Below are positions 53,238 to 61,296 of a stretch of DNA of 64,000 bases, piece after piece (the stretch's first letter is position 1; each line of letters starts with the position of its first letter). The position numbers and the translations under genes are program-made. The DNA comes from DATEHG01 sp035279705 (lineage in GTDB: Bacteria > Gemmatimonadota > Gemmatimonadetes > Gemmatimonadales > GWC2-71-9). The stretch covers positions 1-64,000 of the forward strand of contig DATEHG010000011.1 in assembly GCA_035279705.1 (NCBI GenBank). The letters run 5' to 3'. Under the pieces are notes generated by a model that was not told the origin of the DNA, ran no database searches, and worked only from the letters and a program-made list of their open reading frames with translations.

Positions 53238-54830
53238 ATGCCCTTCCGCCTGACGAGCGTCGCCGGGGACCAGAAATACGAACTCGCAGGCGAGCACGTC
53301 TTCGTGGTCGGACGGGCGGTCACCAGCGACATCCCCATCTTCGATCCCACCATTTCCCGCCGCCACGCCGAGCTCAAGGTCGGCGCCACCGGCGTGCACG
53401 TGCGGGACCTCGGCAGTTCGAACGGCACCTTCCTCAACGGGGCCCGCATCACCGAAGCGACGATGGTGGCCAACGACTCCATCACCTTCGGCAAGGTGGC
53501 GTTCCAGGTCACTTCCATCGAAACCAGCCGGCCCAACACCACCGGCGCCAACCTGGCTCCCCCCGCGGCGACCATCGTGCGCAAGGTGTCGGTGAGCGGC
53601 GCCGCGCAGGCCATGGTGCCGGGCCCGGACCAGGTGGAAGGGGGCGGGCAGCTCAAGGTCCAGGCGGCAACGACCGAGGAACGCCAGGCGCGGAAACTCT
53701 CGCTGCTGCTCGACGTGTCCCAGAAGCTCTCCGGCGAATTCGACCTCGACCGCCTGCTCGGCCGGGTGGTGGAAACCACCTTCGAAATCATGAACGTCGA
53801 CCGGGTGTCCGTCCTCCTGGTCAAGGACGACGGGGAACTGGTGCCCCGGACGTCCAAGAGCCGCCTCGGTGAAGTCTCGGCGCAGCACGTGCCGAGGTCG
53901 ATCGCCCGCAAGGCGGTGGAAGAGCGGATCGCGATCCTCACCGACAATGCGGTGCAGGACGAGCGCTTCAAGGGCCAGTCCATCATGATGCAGAGCGTGC
54001 GCAGCGCCATCTGTGTGCCGCTCATGGCCTCCGCGGAAGAAGTCCTGGGGCTGCTCTATGTCGACAACCTGACCGCCACCAACAGCTTCAGTGACGAAGA
54101 CCTCCAGTTCCTGATCGCCTTCGGGGGGCTGGCCGCCATGGGCATCCGCAACAGCCGCTACGCCCAGCGGCTGGAGCGCGAGGCCATCGTGCGCTCCAAT
54201 TTCGAGCGCTACTTCGCGCCCAACGTGGCGGCGGAAATCGCCCAGAACCAGGCGGCCGTGCGGCTGGGCGGGGACAAGCGGCCGGTCACCATCCTGTTCA
54301 GCGACATCCGCGGCTTCACCAGCATGTCGGAGACGATGAACCCCGACGAAATCGCGGGGCTCCTGTCGGACTACTTCACCGAAATGGTGGACGTGATCTT
54401 CCAGCACACCGGCACGCTGGACAAGTTCATCGGCGATGCGATCATGGCGCTCTGGGGCGCGCCCATTGCCCACGAGGACGATCCCGACCGCGCCGTGCGC
54501 GCCGCGATCGGCATGCAGAAGGCGCTGGCGGGACTCAATCAGAAGTGGGCGTCCGAGGGCAAGGCGCAGATCGGAGTGGGGATCGGGATCAACCACGGCG
54601 AGGCCTTCGCCGGGAACATCGGCAGCCACCTCCGCCTCGAATACACCGTGATCGGTGACGCAGTCAACGTCGCCAGCCGCCTCTGCTCCAATGCCAAGGG
54701 CGGCGAGATCCTGATCAGCGACCAGTTGTACCAGGTGCTCAAGGAAAAGCCGCCGGTCGAGGCCATGATGCCGCTGGCGGTGAAGAACCGGGCCCAGGTG
54801 GTGGCGGTGTGGAAGGTGAAGCTGGATTGA
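53238..54830 (+). CDS. class III adenylate cyclase with FHA and GAF domains
   Basis: A 530-residue soluble cyclase. The N-terminal FHA domain (about 20-92) has the phosphothreonine-binding set VVGRAVTSD, ISRRHAEL and SSNGTFLNG. A GAF domain spans about 160-310 and the cyclase about 345-525. Metal Asp residues are in ILFSDIRGFTSMSE and FIGDAIMALWG; the purine-selecting pair is Lys (LDKFIGD) and Thr (EYTVIGDAVNVASRL), a Lys-Thr pair used by cyanobacterial-type adenylate cyclases. It makes cAMP from ATP, probably under control of kinase signalling (FHA) and a small ligand (GAF). No ribosome site is seen. Confidence 0.92.
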   Translation: MPFRLTSVAGDQKYELAGEHVFVVGRAVTSDIPIFDPTISRRHAELKVGATGVHVRDLGSSNGTFLNGARITEATMVANDSITFGKVAFQVTSIETSRPNTTGANLAPPAATIVRKVSVSGAAQAMVPGPDQVEGGGQLKVQAATTEERQARKLSLLLDVSQKLSGEFDLDRLLGRVVETTFEIMNVDRVSVLLVKDDGELVPRTSKSRLGEVSAQHVPRSIARKAVEERIAILTDNAVQDERFKGQSIMMQSVRSAICVPLMASAEEVLGLLYVDNLTATNSFSDEDLQFLIAFGGLAAMGIRNSRYAQRLEREAIVRSNFERYFAPNVAAEIAQNQAAVRLGGDKRPVTILFSDIRGFTSMSETMNPDEIAGLLSDYFTEMVDVIFQHTGTLDKFIGDAIMALWGAPIAHEDDPDRAVRAAIGMQKALAGLNQKWASEGKAQIGVGIGINHGEAFAGNIGSHLRLEYTVIGDAVNVASRLCSNAKGGEILISDQLYQVLKEKPPVEAMMPLAVKNRAQVVAVWKVKLD

Positions 54831-54833
54831 GGA

Positions 54834-54896
54834 ATGGGGGGATGTGGGGATTGGGGGAGAGTCCCAGGACATCCCTACATCCCTCCATCCCCCCAT
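54834..54896. repeat. inverted repeat between the cyclase and maf genes
   Basis: ATGGGGGGAT (54834-54843) pairs with ATCCCCCCAT (54887-54896); inner words GTGGGGAT and ACATCCCTACATCCC add imperfect pairing. It fills the spacer between convergent genes and may act as a two-way terminator. It shares the 12-mer ATGGGGGGATGT with the hairpin at 53131. Confidence 0.75.
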
Positions 54897-54911
54897 CGAG
54901 CCTCCATCTCA

Positions 54912-55475
54912 CTACCCAAACCGATAGGGAAACCCGGCTTCCTCCAGCAGCTGCAGCACCAGCCGCACCGGCAGTCCCATCACCCCGAAAAAATCGCCGT
55001 CCACCCGCTCGACCATCGCGGCGCCGTATCCCTGGATGCCATAGGCACCGGCCTTGTCCATCGGCTCCCCGGTGGCGATGTAGGCGCGGAGGAACTCATC
55101 GTCGGCGGGACGGAAGGTGACCCTGGTGATGTCGGTGGCCTGGCGCAGGCGGCCATCGCTCACCAGGGCAACGCTGGTGATGACCTCATGCGTCCGCCCC
55201 TGCAGGCGGCGCAGCATCCGCAGCGCATCCGCGGCATCCGCCGGTTTTTCCAGCAGCTCGCCCTCCAGCAGCACGGTGGTGTCGGCGCCCAGGACGAGAT
55301 CCCCGGGCACAGCCCTGGCTTTGTCGCGGGCCAGCCGTTCGGCGTACGCCACCGGCGCCTCGCCGGGCCCGCGCACCTCGGGCACCGACGAAGGGCGCAC
55401 CGTGACCGGAATGCCCAGCATCTCGAGGAGTTGCTTTCGCCTCGGCGAGGCGGACGCCAGGATGAGCACCGTCAC
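54912..55475 (-). CDS. maf: Maf-family nucleoside triphosphate pyrophosphatase
   Basis: A 187-residue house-cleaning enzyme hydrolysing dTTP/UTP or modified nucleotides to monophosphates. Motifs are LILASASPRRKQLLEMLGI, EKPADAADALRMLRRLQGRTHEVIT, VLGADTTV and DKAGAYGIQGYGA. The ATG overlaps the dtd stop by 4 bases, giving a dtd-maf pair. The subfamily (YhdE- or YceF-type) is not certain; the DKAGAYGIQG form favours the YhdE type. Confidence 0.92.
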   Translation of the reverse strand: MTVLILASASPRRKQLLEMLGIPVTVRPSSVPEVRGPGEAPVAYAERLARDKARAVPGDLVLGADTTVLLEGELLEKPADAADALRMLRRLQGRTHEVITSVALVSDGRLRQATDITRVTFRPADDEFLRAYIATGEPMDKAGAYGIQGYGAAMVERVDGDFFGVMGLPVRLVLQLLEEAGFPYRFG

Positions 55476-55942
55476 GCTGCCCCGCCGGCCCCCTGCCCGC
55501 CTGTCCCCCGCTCCAGCACCAGCGTCACCGGTCCGTCGTTGTGGATTTCCACCAGCATGTCGGCGCCGAACTGCCCGGCTTCCACCTTCAAACCGCGGGC
55601 CCGCAGCGCCGAGAGAAAGGCCTCATAGAGTGGAATGGCCACCTCGGGCCTGGCCGCGTCGATGAATGACGGGCGGCGCCCCTTGGCCGCGTCGCCGTAG
55701 AGGGTGAACTGCGAAATGACCAGCAGCGCGCCGTCCACTTCGGCCAGCGCCAGGTTCATCTTGCCCTGCGCGTCACTGAACACCCTGAGCCCTTCCACCT
55801 TTTCAGCCATCCACGTCACATCCGCCGGCGTGTCGGTGTGGGTAAACCCGACGAGCAGGCAGAAGCCGCGGTCGATGGCACCTGTGACCCTGCCGTCGAT
55901 GGTGACGCTTGCCCTGGAAACCCGCTGCAGCACGACGCGCAT
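55472..55942 (-). CDS. dtd: D-aminoacyl-tRNA deacylase
   Basis: A 156-residue Dtd that removes D-amino acids from tRNA. Signature motifs SQFTLYGDAAKGRRPSF and EIHNDGPVTLVL (cross-subunit Gly-Pro) are present. The family normally ends shortly after the NDGPVT strand; here a Gly-rich tail (ERGTGGQGAGGAA) is added, encoded by an 8-bp-phased GGGCAG-type repeat. The promoter -35/-10 pair lies 26-54 bp upstream. Confidence 0.94.
   Translation of the reverse strand: MRVVLQRVSRASVTIDGRVTGAIDRGFCLLVGFTHTDTPADVTWMAEKVEGLRVFSDAQGKMNLALAEVDGALLVISQFTLYGDAAKGRRPSFIDAARPEVAIPLYEAFLSALRARGLKVEAGQFGADMLVEIHNDGPVTLVLERGTGGQGAGGAA
55477..55508 (-). repeat. four 8-bp-phased GGGCAG-type units inside the dtd 3' end
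   Basis: CTGCCCCG, CCGGCCCC, CTGCCCGC, CTGTCCCC in 8-bp phase. On the minus strand this encodes the glycine-rich tail of Dtd. More degenerate than the array at 22342, but in the same phase and with the same core. Confidence 0.55.
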
Positions 55943-55967
55943 GCCTGGTCCGGTTCGAGGTGCGACG

Positions 55968-55996
55968 AACTAACGGAACTTGAGCGAAAATGGCAA
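55968..55996 (-). promoter_or_regulatory. candidate dtd-maf promoter
   Basis: On the minus strand TTGCCA (55996-55991) and TTAGTT (55973-55968) are separated by 17 bp, placing the transcript start about 19 nt upstream of the dtd ATG. Confidence 0.45.
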
Positions 55997-56024
55997 CGTC
56001 CCTAGCCGATTCCGGCTTTGACGG

Positions 56025-56030
56025 TACACT
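56025..56030 (+). promoter_or_regulatory. -10-like TACACT six bases before the AsmA-like start
   Basis: TACACT is separated from ATG 56037 by only 6 nt, so the transcript would start at the start codon. No ribosome site is present. Similar close spacing is seen at pstC, glmM and the nucleotidase gene. Confidence 0.4.
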
Positions 56031-56036
56031 ACGGAC

Positions 56037-57875
56037 ATGCTCAACAAGATGCTTGCCCTCCTGCGGCGGTTCATCAAGCTGGTCGTCATCGCACTCACGC
56101 TAACCATCATACTGATCGTCGGCCTCTGGTTCGGCACCCGGGCGCTGGAAAAATCGCTGCGCGAGCCGATCAACGCCTACCTCAAGAGCCGCACCGAGAC
56201 GTTCCTGAGCTCCAAGAATCTCGAGGGCCTGACGATCACCTTTCCCGACCTCGACCTGTCGCTGCTCGAGCGCCGCCTGCTGATCCGGGATCTCAAGATC
56301 CGCTACGATCATAAGGAGGGCGGTCGCTACACCCGTTTCTCGGCCGGGGTGCCGCTGATCCGGGTCGACGGGCTCGACATCGGGGACATCATCTGGCATC
56401 GGCAATTCCGGATCAATGGCATCCAGCTGCAGCAGCCGCAGATGAGCCGGTACATGGAAATCCCGGACAGCGGCAAGCAGAAGCCGGCGCCTCCCGCGCC
56501 TCCCAAGGACGAGAGTGACGTCGCCACCCAGGCCCGGGCCATCGGCGGCGAGGTGCCCTCCCTCCCGGCGGTGGTGTACGGGCTGGTATCCAGCTGGCTG
56601 CCTGACGAAGTCCGCGAAGGCCGGATCGACCTGATTGGAGTGACCGGGGCGGTGGTGGTCTTCACCACCCGCAAGGGGGCGGACGTTTCCCGCGACTCGG
56701 CGGGTGGTCTCGACTTCACCATCCGCGGCCTCAGCCTCGATACCACGAGCAAGCGGGTGTTCGAGGCTGCGGATCTCAAGGCGGACGACCTGGTCCATGC
56801 CCGGCCGGGCAAGATCGATTCGATGCGGATCCGCTCGGTCGCCTTCTCGCTCGGCGCCGCGGATACCGTCATGACCATCAAGTCGTTCCGGACCTATCCG
56901 GAGCCGGGCGAGATGGGCGTTTACATGGGCGGCTTCAGGCGCTCGCGGAAGGACCGGAACTTTTCGGTGGATACCGTCTCGATGCGCCCCTCGCAGACGG
57001 ACAGCCAGTACCTGAAGAAGCCGGAACTGCGCCGGACCCGGATCCGCCTCAGCGCCGCGAAGCTCACCGGTTCCCGCATCGATCTCGAGCAGCTCCTCGC
57101 CCGCCGGGTGGAGGGTGGCACGATCGCCATCGGCAGCTTCAGCCTCGACGTCCTGGCCGACCGCCGGGCGCCCGGGCCCAAGGATGAGCCGGCCAAGGCC
57201 AAGACGTTCTGGCCCCAGAAGCTGGCCGACCTCGACTGGCGCCTGCAGGTGGACACCCTGCGGGTCGACAACGGCTCGCTGCGCTATGCCGAGTGGAAGC
57301 CCAACTGGCCCGATCCCGCCGCGATCTGGTTCACCGGCATTTCGGCCACGGTCGCCGGGCTGTCCAACAACCCCGCCAGCGCCGCCAAACCTTCGAAGGC
57401 AGTGCTGTCCGTCAGCGGGCGCTTCCTGGACAGCGCCGCGGTGTCGATGCGCATGGAAGTCCCGGTGGCCGACAAGTTCCAGCTCAACGCCCAGGGCAAG
57501 CTCGAACACATGCCGGCGGCGGCGCTGAACAGCTTCGTGCTGATCTCCGACGGAATCCGGATCAATCGCGGCCGGATCGACAGCGCCACCTTCAATTTCA
57601 CGGTGAAGGACAAGAAGGCGGAGGGCTCGCTGATCGCGATCTACGACAGCGTGTCGATCGATGTGGTGGACAAGACCAAGCGCAGTCAGAACGTCGGCAA
57701 GAAGCTGCTCTCCTTCGCCGCCAAGACCTTCTTCATCCGGGGCAGCAACCTGCCGGACAAGGAGGGAAAGGTGAAGGAGGGGAAGATCGACTACGAGTAC
57801 AAGGTGGGCGAGAGCTTCTGGGGCGGGTTCTGGCGGGCGATCCGGAGCGGCGTGATTTCGCAGGTGAAGAAGTAG
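56037..57875 (+). CDS. AsmA-like/DUF748-type envelope protein
   Basis: A 612-residue protein with one N-terminal membrane helix (LVVIALTLTIILIVGLWFG, about 15-33) and a long periplasmic beta-rich part. Repeated strands such as GLTITFPDLDLSLLERRLLIRDLKI, VDGLDIGDIIWHRQFRINGIQLQQP and VDTLRVDNGSLRYAEWKPN resemble the groove-forming AsmA/TamB/YhdP superfamily, which help move phospholipids between membranes. A Pro/Lys-rich linker is at about 145-160. Assignment is by pattern; the substrate is unknown. Confidence 0.7.
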   Translation: MLNKMLALLRRFIKLVVIALTLTIILIVGLWFGTRALEKSLREPINAYLKSRTETFLSSKNLEGLTITFPDLDLSLLERRLLIRDLKIRYDHKEGGRYTRFSAGVPLIRVDGLDIGDIIWHRQFRINGIQLQQPQMSRYMEIPDSGKQKPAPPAPPKDESDVATQARAIGGEVPSLPAVVYGLVSSWLPDEVREGRIDLIGVTGAVVVFTTRKGADVSRDSAGGLDFTIRGLSLDTTSKRVFEAADLKADDLVHARPGKIDSMRIRSVAFSLGAADTVMTIKSFRTYPEPGEMGVYMGGFRRSRKDRNFSVDTVSMRPSQTDSQYLKKPELRRTRIRLSAAKLTGSRIDLEQLLARRVEGGTIAIGSFSLDVLADRRAPGPKDEPAKAKTFWPQKLADLDWRLQVDTLRVDNGSLRYAEWKPNWPDPAAIWFTGISATVAGLSNNPASAAKPSKAVLSVSGRFLDSAAVSMRMEVPVADKFQLNAQGKLEHMPAAALNSFVLISDGIRINRGRIDSATFNFTVKDKKAEGSLIAIYDSVSIDVVDKTKRSQNVGKKLLSFAAKTFFIRGSNLPDKEGKVKEGKIDYEYKVGESFWGGFWRAIRSGVISQVKK

Positions 57876-57885
57876 TCGCGAGCGG

Positions 57886-57931
57886 CGAGTCGCGAGTCGA
57901 AAGGTCCCGACCTGCGCAGACTCGCGACTCG
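57886..57931. terminator. 13-bp perfect hairpin between convergent AsmA-like and glmS genes
   Basis: CGAGTCGCGAGTC (57886-57898) and GACTCGCGACTCG (57919-57931) are perfectly complementary with a 20-nt loop. The stem itself is built from the repeated words GAGTCGC/GACTCGC. Position 11 bp after one stop and 11 bp before the other suggests a two-way terminator, though no T run is present. Confidence 0.6.
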
Positions 57932-57941
57932 TGACTCGCAG

Positions 57942-59768
57942 CTACTCCACCGTCACACTCTTGGCCAGGTTCCTGGGCTGGTCCACGTTGCATCCCCGCC
58001 GCAGCGCCACGTAGTAGCTGTAGAGCTGCAACGGAATCACGGTGAGCAGCGGGCTCAGCAGCCCGATGGTCTCCGGGATTTCGAAGGTGGCCGCCGCCAG
58101 CCGGGCGATTTCCTTGTCGCCCTCATTGACCAGGGCAATGACCTGGCCGCCGCGGGCCCGGACTTCCTCGATATTCGACACGATCTTGCCGTGCACCGCA
58201 TCCCGCGGCGCGATGAACACGACGGGCATCAGGTCGTCGATGAGCGCGATGGGGCCGTGCTTCATTTCCGCGGCGGGATAGCCCTCGGCGTGGACGTAGG
58301 AGATTTCCTTGAGCTTGAGGGCGCCCTCGAGCGCGACCGGGAAGTTCACCCCCCGCCCCAGGTACAGCATGTTGTCGGCCCGGCCGAACCGCTCGGCCAG
58401 CGCCTCGATGTCCGAGGCCCGCGAGAGGATGTCCTGGATCTGGTCGGGAATGGCGTGCAGCGCCTGGATGATCTCGCGCCCCTGCAGGATGCTCAGGTTG
58501 CGCAACCGGGCGAAGCGAAGGGCGATCAGGGCGAGGGCCGTGACCTGGCTGGTGAACGCCTTGGTGCTCGCCACCCCGACCTCGGGACCGGCGTGCAGGT
58601 AGATGCCGCCGTCCACTTCCCGTGCGATCGTACTGCCCACCACGTTGACCACGCCGATCGTCCGCGCGCCGCGCCGCTTGGCCTCGCGGATGGCCGCCAG
58701 CGTGTCGGCGGTTTCACCGGACTGCGAGATCCCGATGACCAGGGTCTTGTCGTCGATGACCGGATTGCGATAGCGGAATTCCGACGCGTACTCCACTTCG
58801 ACCGGGATCCGCGCCCATTCCTCCATCAGGTGCTCGGCGATCAGGCCCGAGTGCCATGACGTCCCGCAGGCGGTGATGACGATCCGGGTGATCCGGTTGA
58901 TGTCGTCGTCCGTCAGGTTGAGACCGGTGACTCGGGCCGTGCCCTCATCCTCGAGCAGGTGGCCGCGCATCGTGTTGCGGACGCTCTCGGGCTGCTCGAA
59001 GATTTCCTTCAGCATGAAGTGGGCATAGCCGCCGCGCTCGATGGTGCTCAGGTCCCACTCGATGTGGCGGACCGCCTTTTCGATCCGCGTGGCGGCCAGG
59101 TCCCGCACGTGATAACCCTTGCGGTTGAGCACCACCATCTCGCCGTCGTCGAGGTAGACCACCGACCGGGTGTGGGCCAGGATCGCCGAGGCATCGGAGG
59201 CCACGAACCACTCCCCATCGCCGACGCCGACCAGCAGCGGTGAGCCCTTCCGGGCGGCCACCACGGTGTCGGGCTCGTCGGCGGAGATCACCGCGATGCC
59301 GTACGCCCCATCCACCTCGCGCAGGGCGGCGGCGACCGCTTCTTCCAGACTTCCCTCGTAGCACTCCCCCACGAGGTGCGCCAGCACCTCGGTGTCGGTC
59401 TCGGACTTGAAAGTGTGGCCCCGCTGCTCCAGCGCCTTCCGGATCACCTGGCTGTTTTCGATGATGCCGTTGTGGATCAGCGCGATCCGTCCCGACTGGT
59501 CGGTGTGGGGATGAGCATTGGGCGTGGTCGGCGCGCCATGCGTGGCCCAGCGGGTGTGCCCGATGCCCAGCGTGCCGTGGGGCATCTTGCCGGCCAGCGA
59601 CTTCTCGAGCACGGAGAGCTTGCCCGACTGTTTCAGGACGGTGAGACCGTCACCGTTGACGACGGCGAGGCCGGCCGAGTCGTAGCCACGATACTCGAGA
59701 CGCTTGAGGCCGGCGATCAGAATTTCGGCCGCCTGACGCGGCCCCACATACCCGACGATGCCGCACAT
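57942..59768 (-). CDS. glmS: glutamine--fructose-6-phosphate aminotransferase (isomerizing)
   Basis: A 608-residue enzyme making glucosamine-6-phosphate. The N-terminal amidotransferase domain starts MCGIVGYVGPRQAAEILIAGLKRLEYRGYDSAG with the catalytic Cys after the initiator Met. Two SIS domains follow, with ITACGTSWHSGLIAEHLMEEWARIPVEVEYASEFRY, GISQSGETADTLAA and the C-terminal NLAKSVTVE. It lies 18 bp downstream of glmM in the same direction, so both steps of UDP-GlcNAc precursor supply are together. No glmS ribozyme precedes it. Confidence 0.98.
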   Translation of the reverse strand: MCGIVGYVGPRQAAEILIAGLKRLEYRGYDSAGLAVVNGDGLTVLKQSGKLSVLEKSLAGKMPHGTLGIGHTRWATHGAPTTPNAHPHTDQSGRIALIHNGIIENSQVIRKALEQRGHTFKSETDTEVLAHLVGECYEGSLEEAVAAALREVDGAYGIAVISADEPDTVVAARKGSPLLVGVGDGEWFVASDASAILAHTRSVVYLDDGEMVVLNRKGYHVRDLAATRIEKAVRHIEWDLSTIERGGYAHFMLKEIFEQPESVRNTMRGHLLEDEGTARVTGLNLTDDDINRITRIVITACGTSWHSGLIAEHLMEEWARIPVEVEYASEFRYRNPVIDDKTLVIGISQSGETADTLAAIREAKRRGARTIGVVNVVGSTIAREVDGGIYLHAGPEVGVASTKAFTSQVTALALIALRFARLRNLSILQGREIIQALHAIPDQIQDILSRASDIEALAERFGRADNMLYLGRGVNFPVALEGALKLKEISYVHAEGYPAAEMKHGPIALIDDLMPVVFIAPRDAVHGKIVSNIEEVRARGGQVIALVNEGDKEIARLAAATFEIPETIGLLSPLLTVIPLQLYSYYVALRRGCNVDQPRNLAKSVTVE

Positions 59769-59786
59769 GTGCTTCTGGACTCCCGG

Positions 59787-61160
59787 TCAGTTCGATGGTG
59801 ACCTGCAGATCCCGATCAATTCTTCGGCCGCCGCCCGGTCGGGCGCCTCGGCGATATAGCGGATGATCGGCTCGGTGCCGGACGGCCGGATGTGCACCCA
59901 CCGGTCCGGCCATGCGAGACGCAACCCATCGCGGGTATCCGCCTGAGCCTCCGGGAACCGCTTCCGGATGGCGGCGTAGATGGGCCCCAAGTCATTGCCC
60001 CTCTGGGACTTCGACTTGACGATCGTGTACCGGGGAGCGGCGGAAACCAGCTCGGAAACCCGCTTGCCGGACCGCGCCAGCAGATGCAAGATAAGCGCCA
60101 CCCCGACCGGAGCATCCCGACCGATATGGAGGGAGGGGAGGATGACGCCGCCATTCCCTTCGCCGCCGATCAGCGCCTTCGATTCGGCGATGGTGCGGGC
60201 CACATTGGCCTCGCCGACGGGGGCCCGGAGAAAGGTGGCCCCACCATCCCGCGCCGCATCCTCGACGACGAGAGAGGTCGAGAGGTTGGCGACCACAACC
60301 GGGTCACCGCCCGCCTGCCCGCCTGCCCGCCTGCCCGCCAGCACGGCCCTCACCGCGAACGCCAGCGTGTAATCCTCGCCGATCGGCTGGCCCAACTCAT
60401 CCACCAGCGCCAGTCGGTCGACGTCGGGGTCCACGGCCATCCCGATGTCGGCCTTCGATTCGCGGACCAGGCGGCCCAGCTCGCCCAGATTTTCCGGTAC
60501 CGGCTCCGGCGCGCGCGGGAACTTGCCATCGGTTTCGAGATTGATTGCGCTGACCTGGCAGCCGAGGCGGGAGAGCAGATCGGGAATGGTGGTGCCGCCG
60601 GCGCCCCGCACGCAATCGAGGGCGACGCGGAAGCGGCGCCCCCGGATGGCGGCCAGGTCGAGCATCGGCAGCGCCATCACCTGGTCCAGATGCCGCGCAA
60701 TGGCGTCCCGGTCCTCACGATACCCGCCGACACCCTCCCATCCAGTCCGCTCCGGGCCTCGCTCCGCCAGCGCACGGACCTGGGCTCCCGCCTCACCGTC
60801 GAGAAAGATCCCGTCCGGGCCGACGAACTTGAGCGCGTTCCATTCGATGGGATTGTGACTCGCCGTAAGGATGAGGCCGCCGCCCGCGTGGTGATGCTCC
60901 ACCGCGAGCTGCACGGTCGGCGTGGGCACCATCCCTACATCGATCACCTCGGCGCCGACCGACATGAGGCCGGCCGTCGCGGCCCGGGCGTACATCGGGC
61001 CGCTGGTGCGCGCGTCCCGCCCGAGCACGACCGAGGGCTTGCCGTGCGCCCGAGCCCAGGCGCCCAGCGCGGCGGCGTGCCGGGCCACCAGCTCGGGGGT
61101 GAGGTCCTTGCCCACGATGCCCCGCATGCCCGAAACGCTGATCATCAGGGTGTCTGACAT
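59787..61160 (-). CDS. glmM: phosphoglucosamine mutase/phosphohexomutase
   Basis: A 457-residue alpha-D-phosphohexomutase. The catalytic serine is in LILTASHNPIEWNALKF, the metal loop is MAVDPDVDRLALVDE, the sugar loop GEGNGGVI and the phosphate loop RPSGTEPIIRY. Pairing with glmS favours glucosamine-6-P to glucosamine-1-P conversion. ATG 61160 (MSDTLMISVSGMRG) is chosen over a longer frame. An unusual AGRRAGGQAGGDP loop is encoded by an 8-bp tandem repeat. Confidence 0.93.
   Translation of the reverse strand: MSDTLMISVSGMRGIVGKDLTPELVARHAAALGAWARAHGKPSVVLGRDARTSGPMYARAATAGLMSVGAEVIDVGMVPTPTVQLAVEHHHAGGGLILTASHNPIEWNALKFVGPDGIFLDGEAGAQVRALAERGPERTGWEGVGGYREDRDAIARHLDQVMALPMLDLAAIRGRRFRVALDCVRGAGGTTIPDLLSRLGCQVSAINLETDGKFPRAPEPVPENLGELGRLVRESKADIGMAVDPDVDRLALVDELGQPIGEDYTLAFAVRAVLAGRRAGGQAGGDPVVVANLSTSLVVEDAARDGGATFLRAPVGEANVARTIAESKALIGGEGNGGVILPSLHIGRDAPVGVALILHLLARSGKRVSELVSAAPRYTIVKSKSQRGNDLGPIYAAIRKRFPEAQADTRDGLRLAWPDRWVHIRPSGTEPIIRYIAEAPDRAAAEELIGICRSPSN
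60307..60338 (-). repeat. 8-bp tandem units inside glmM (GGGCAG core)
   Basis: CCGCCCGC followed by three perfect CTGCCCGC units; the minus-strand unit is GCGGGCAG. It lies in frame within glmM and encodes a Gly/Arg/Gln-rich surface-type loop. Same family as 22342-22421. Confidence 0.85.
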
Positions 61161-61168
61161 GGGCCGGA

Positions 61169-61197
61169 AGCTAAGGGAAGCGGTGGAAGGCGGTAAG
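61169..61197 (-). promoter_or_regulatory. candidate glmM promoter, near-leaderless
   Basis: On the minus strand CTTACC (61197-61192) and TTAGCT (61174-61169) with 17-bp spacing; the -10 ends 8 nt before ATG 61160. Almost identical to the pair before pilB. Confidence 0.4.
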
Positions 61198-61202
61198 CCG
61201 GG

Positions 61203-61240
61203 AGCCATAGGCTTTAAGCCGTAAGCTCTAAGCCTTAGGC
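61203..61240 (+). repeat. AAGCCGTAAGC-type iterated words upstream of glmM
   Basis: AGCCATAGGC, TTTAAGCCGTAAGC and TCTAAGCCTTAGGC follow one another. TAAGCCGTAAGC and the AGCCATA word are shared with 22541-22559 next to tRNA-Leu. Confidence 0.65.
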
Positions 61241-61272
61241 ATAGGCCGATGGTGTGAGGTGAGACGTTTCGC

Positions 61273-61296
61273 CCGCCCGTCTGCCCGTCTGTCCGT
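61273..61296 (-). repeat. three 8-bp units at the 3' end of the HD-GYP gene
   Basis: CCGCCCGT, CTGCCCGT, CTGTCCGT in exact 8-bp phase, directly abutting the stop codon of the HD-GYP gene at 61297; minus-strand core GGGCAG/GGACAG. The array at 22342 also touches a stop codon. Confidence 0.75.

Noticed and set aside
53131..54896. Insertion sequence or composite transposon around the cyclase gene
   Set aside because: Same-word hairpins flank the gene, but no transposase or target duplication is visible; kept as a repeat observation only.
59769..59786. glmS ribozyme upstream of glmS
   Set aside because: Only 18 bp separate glmM and glmS, too short for the ribozyme.
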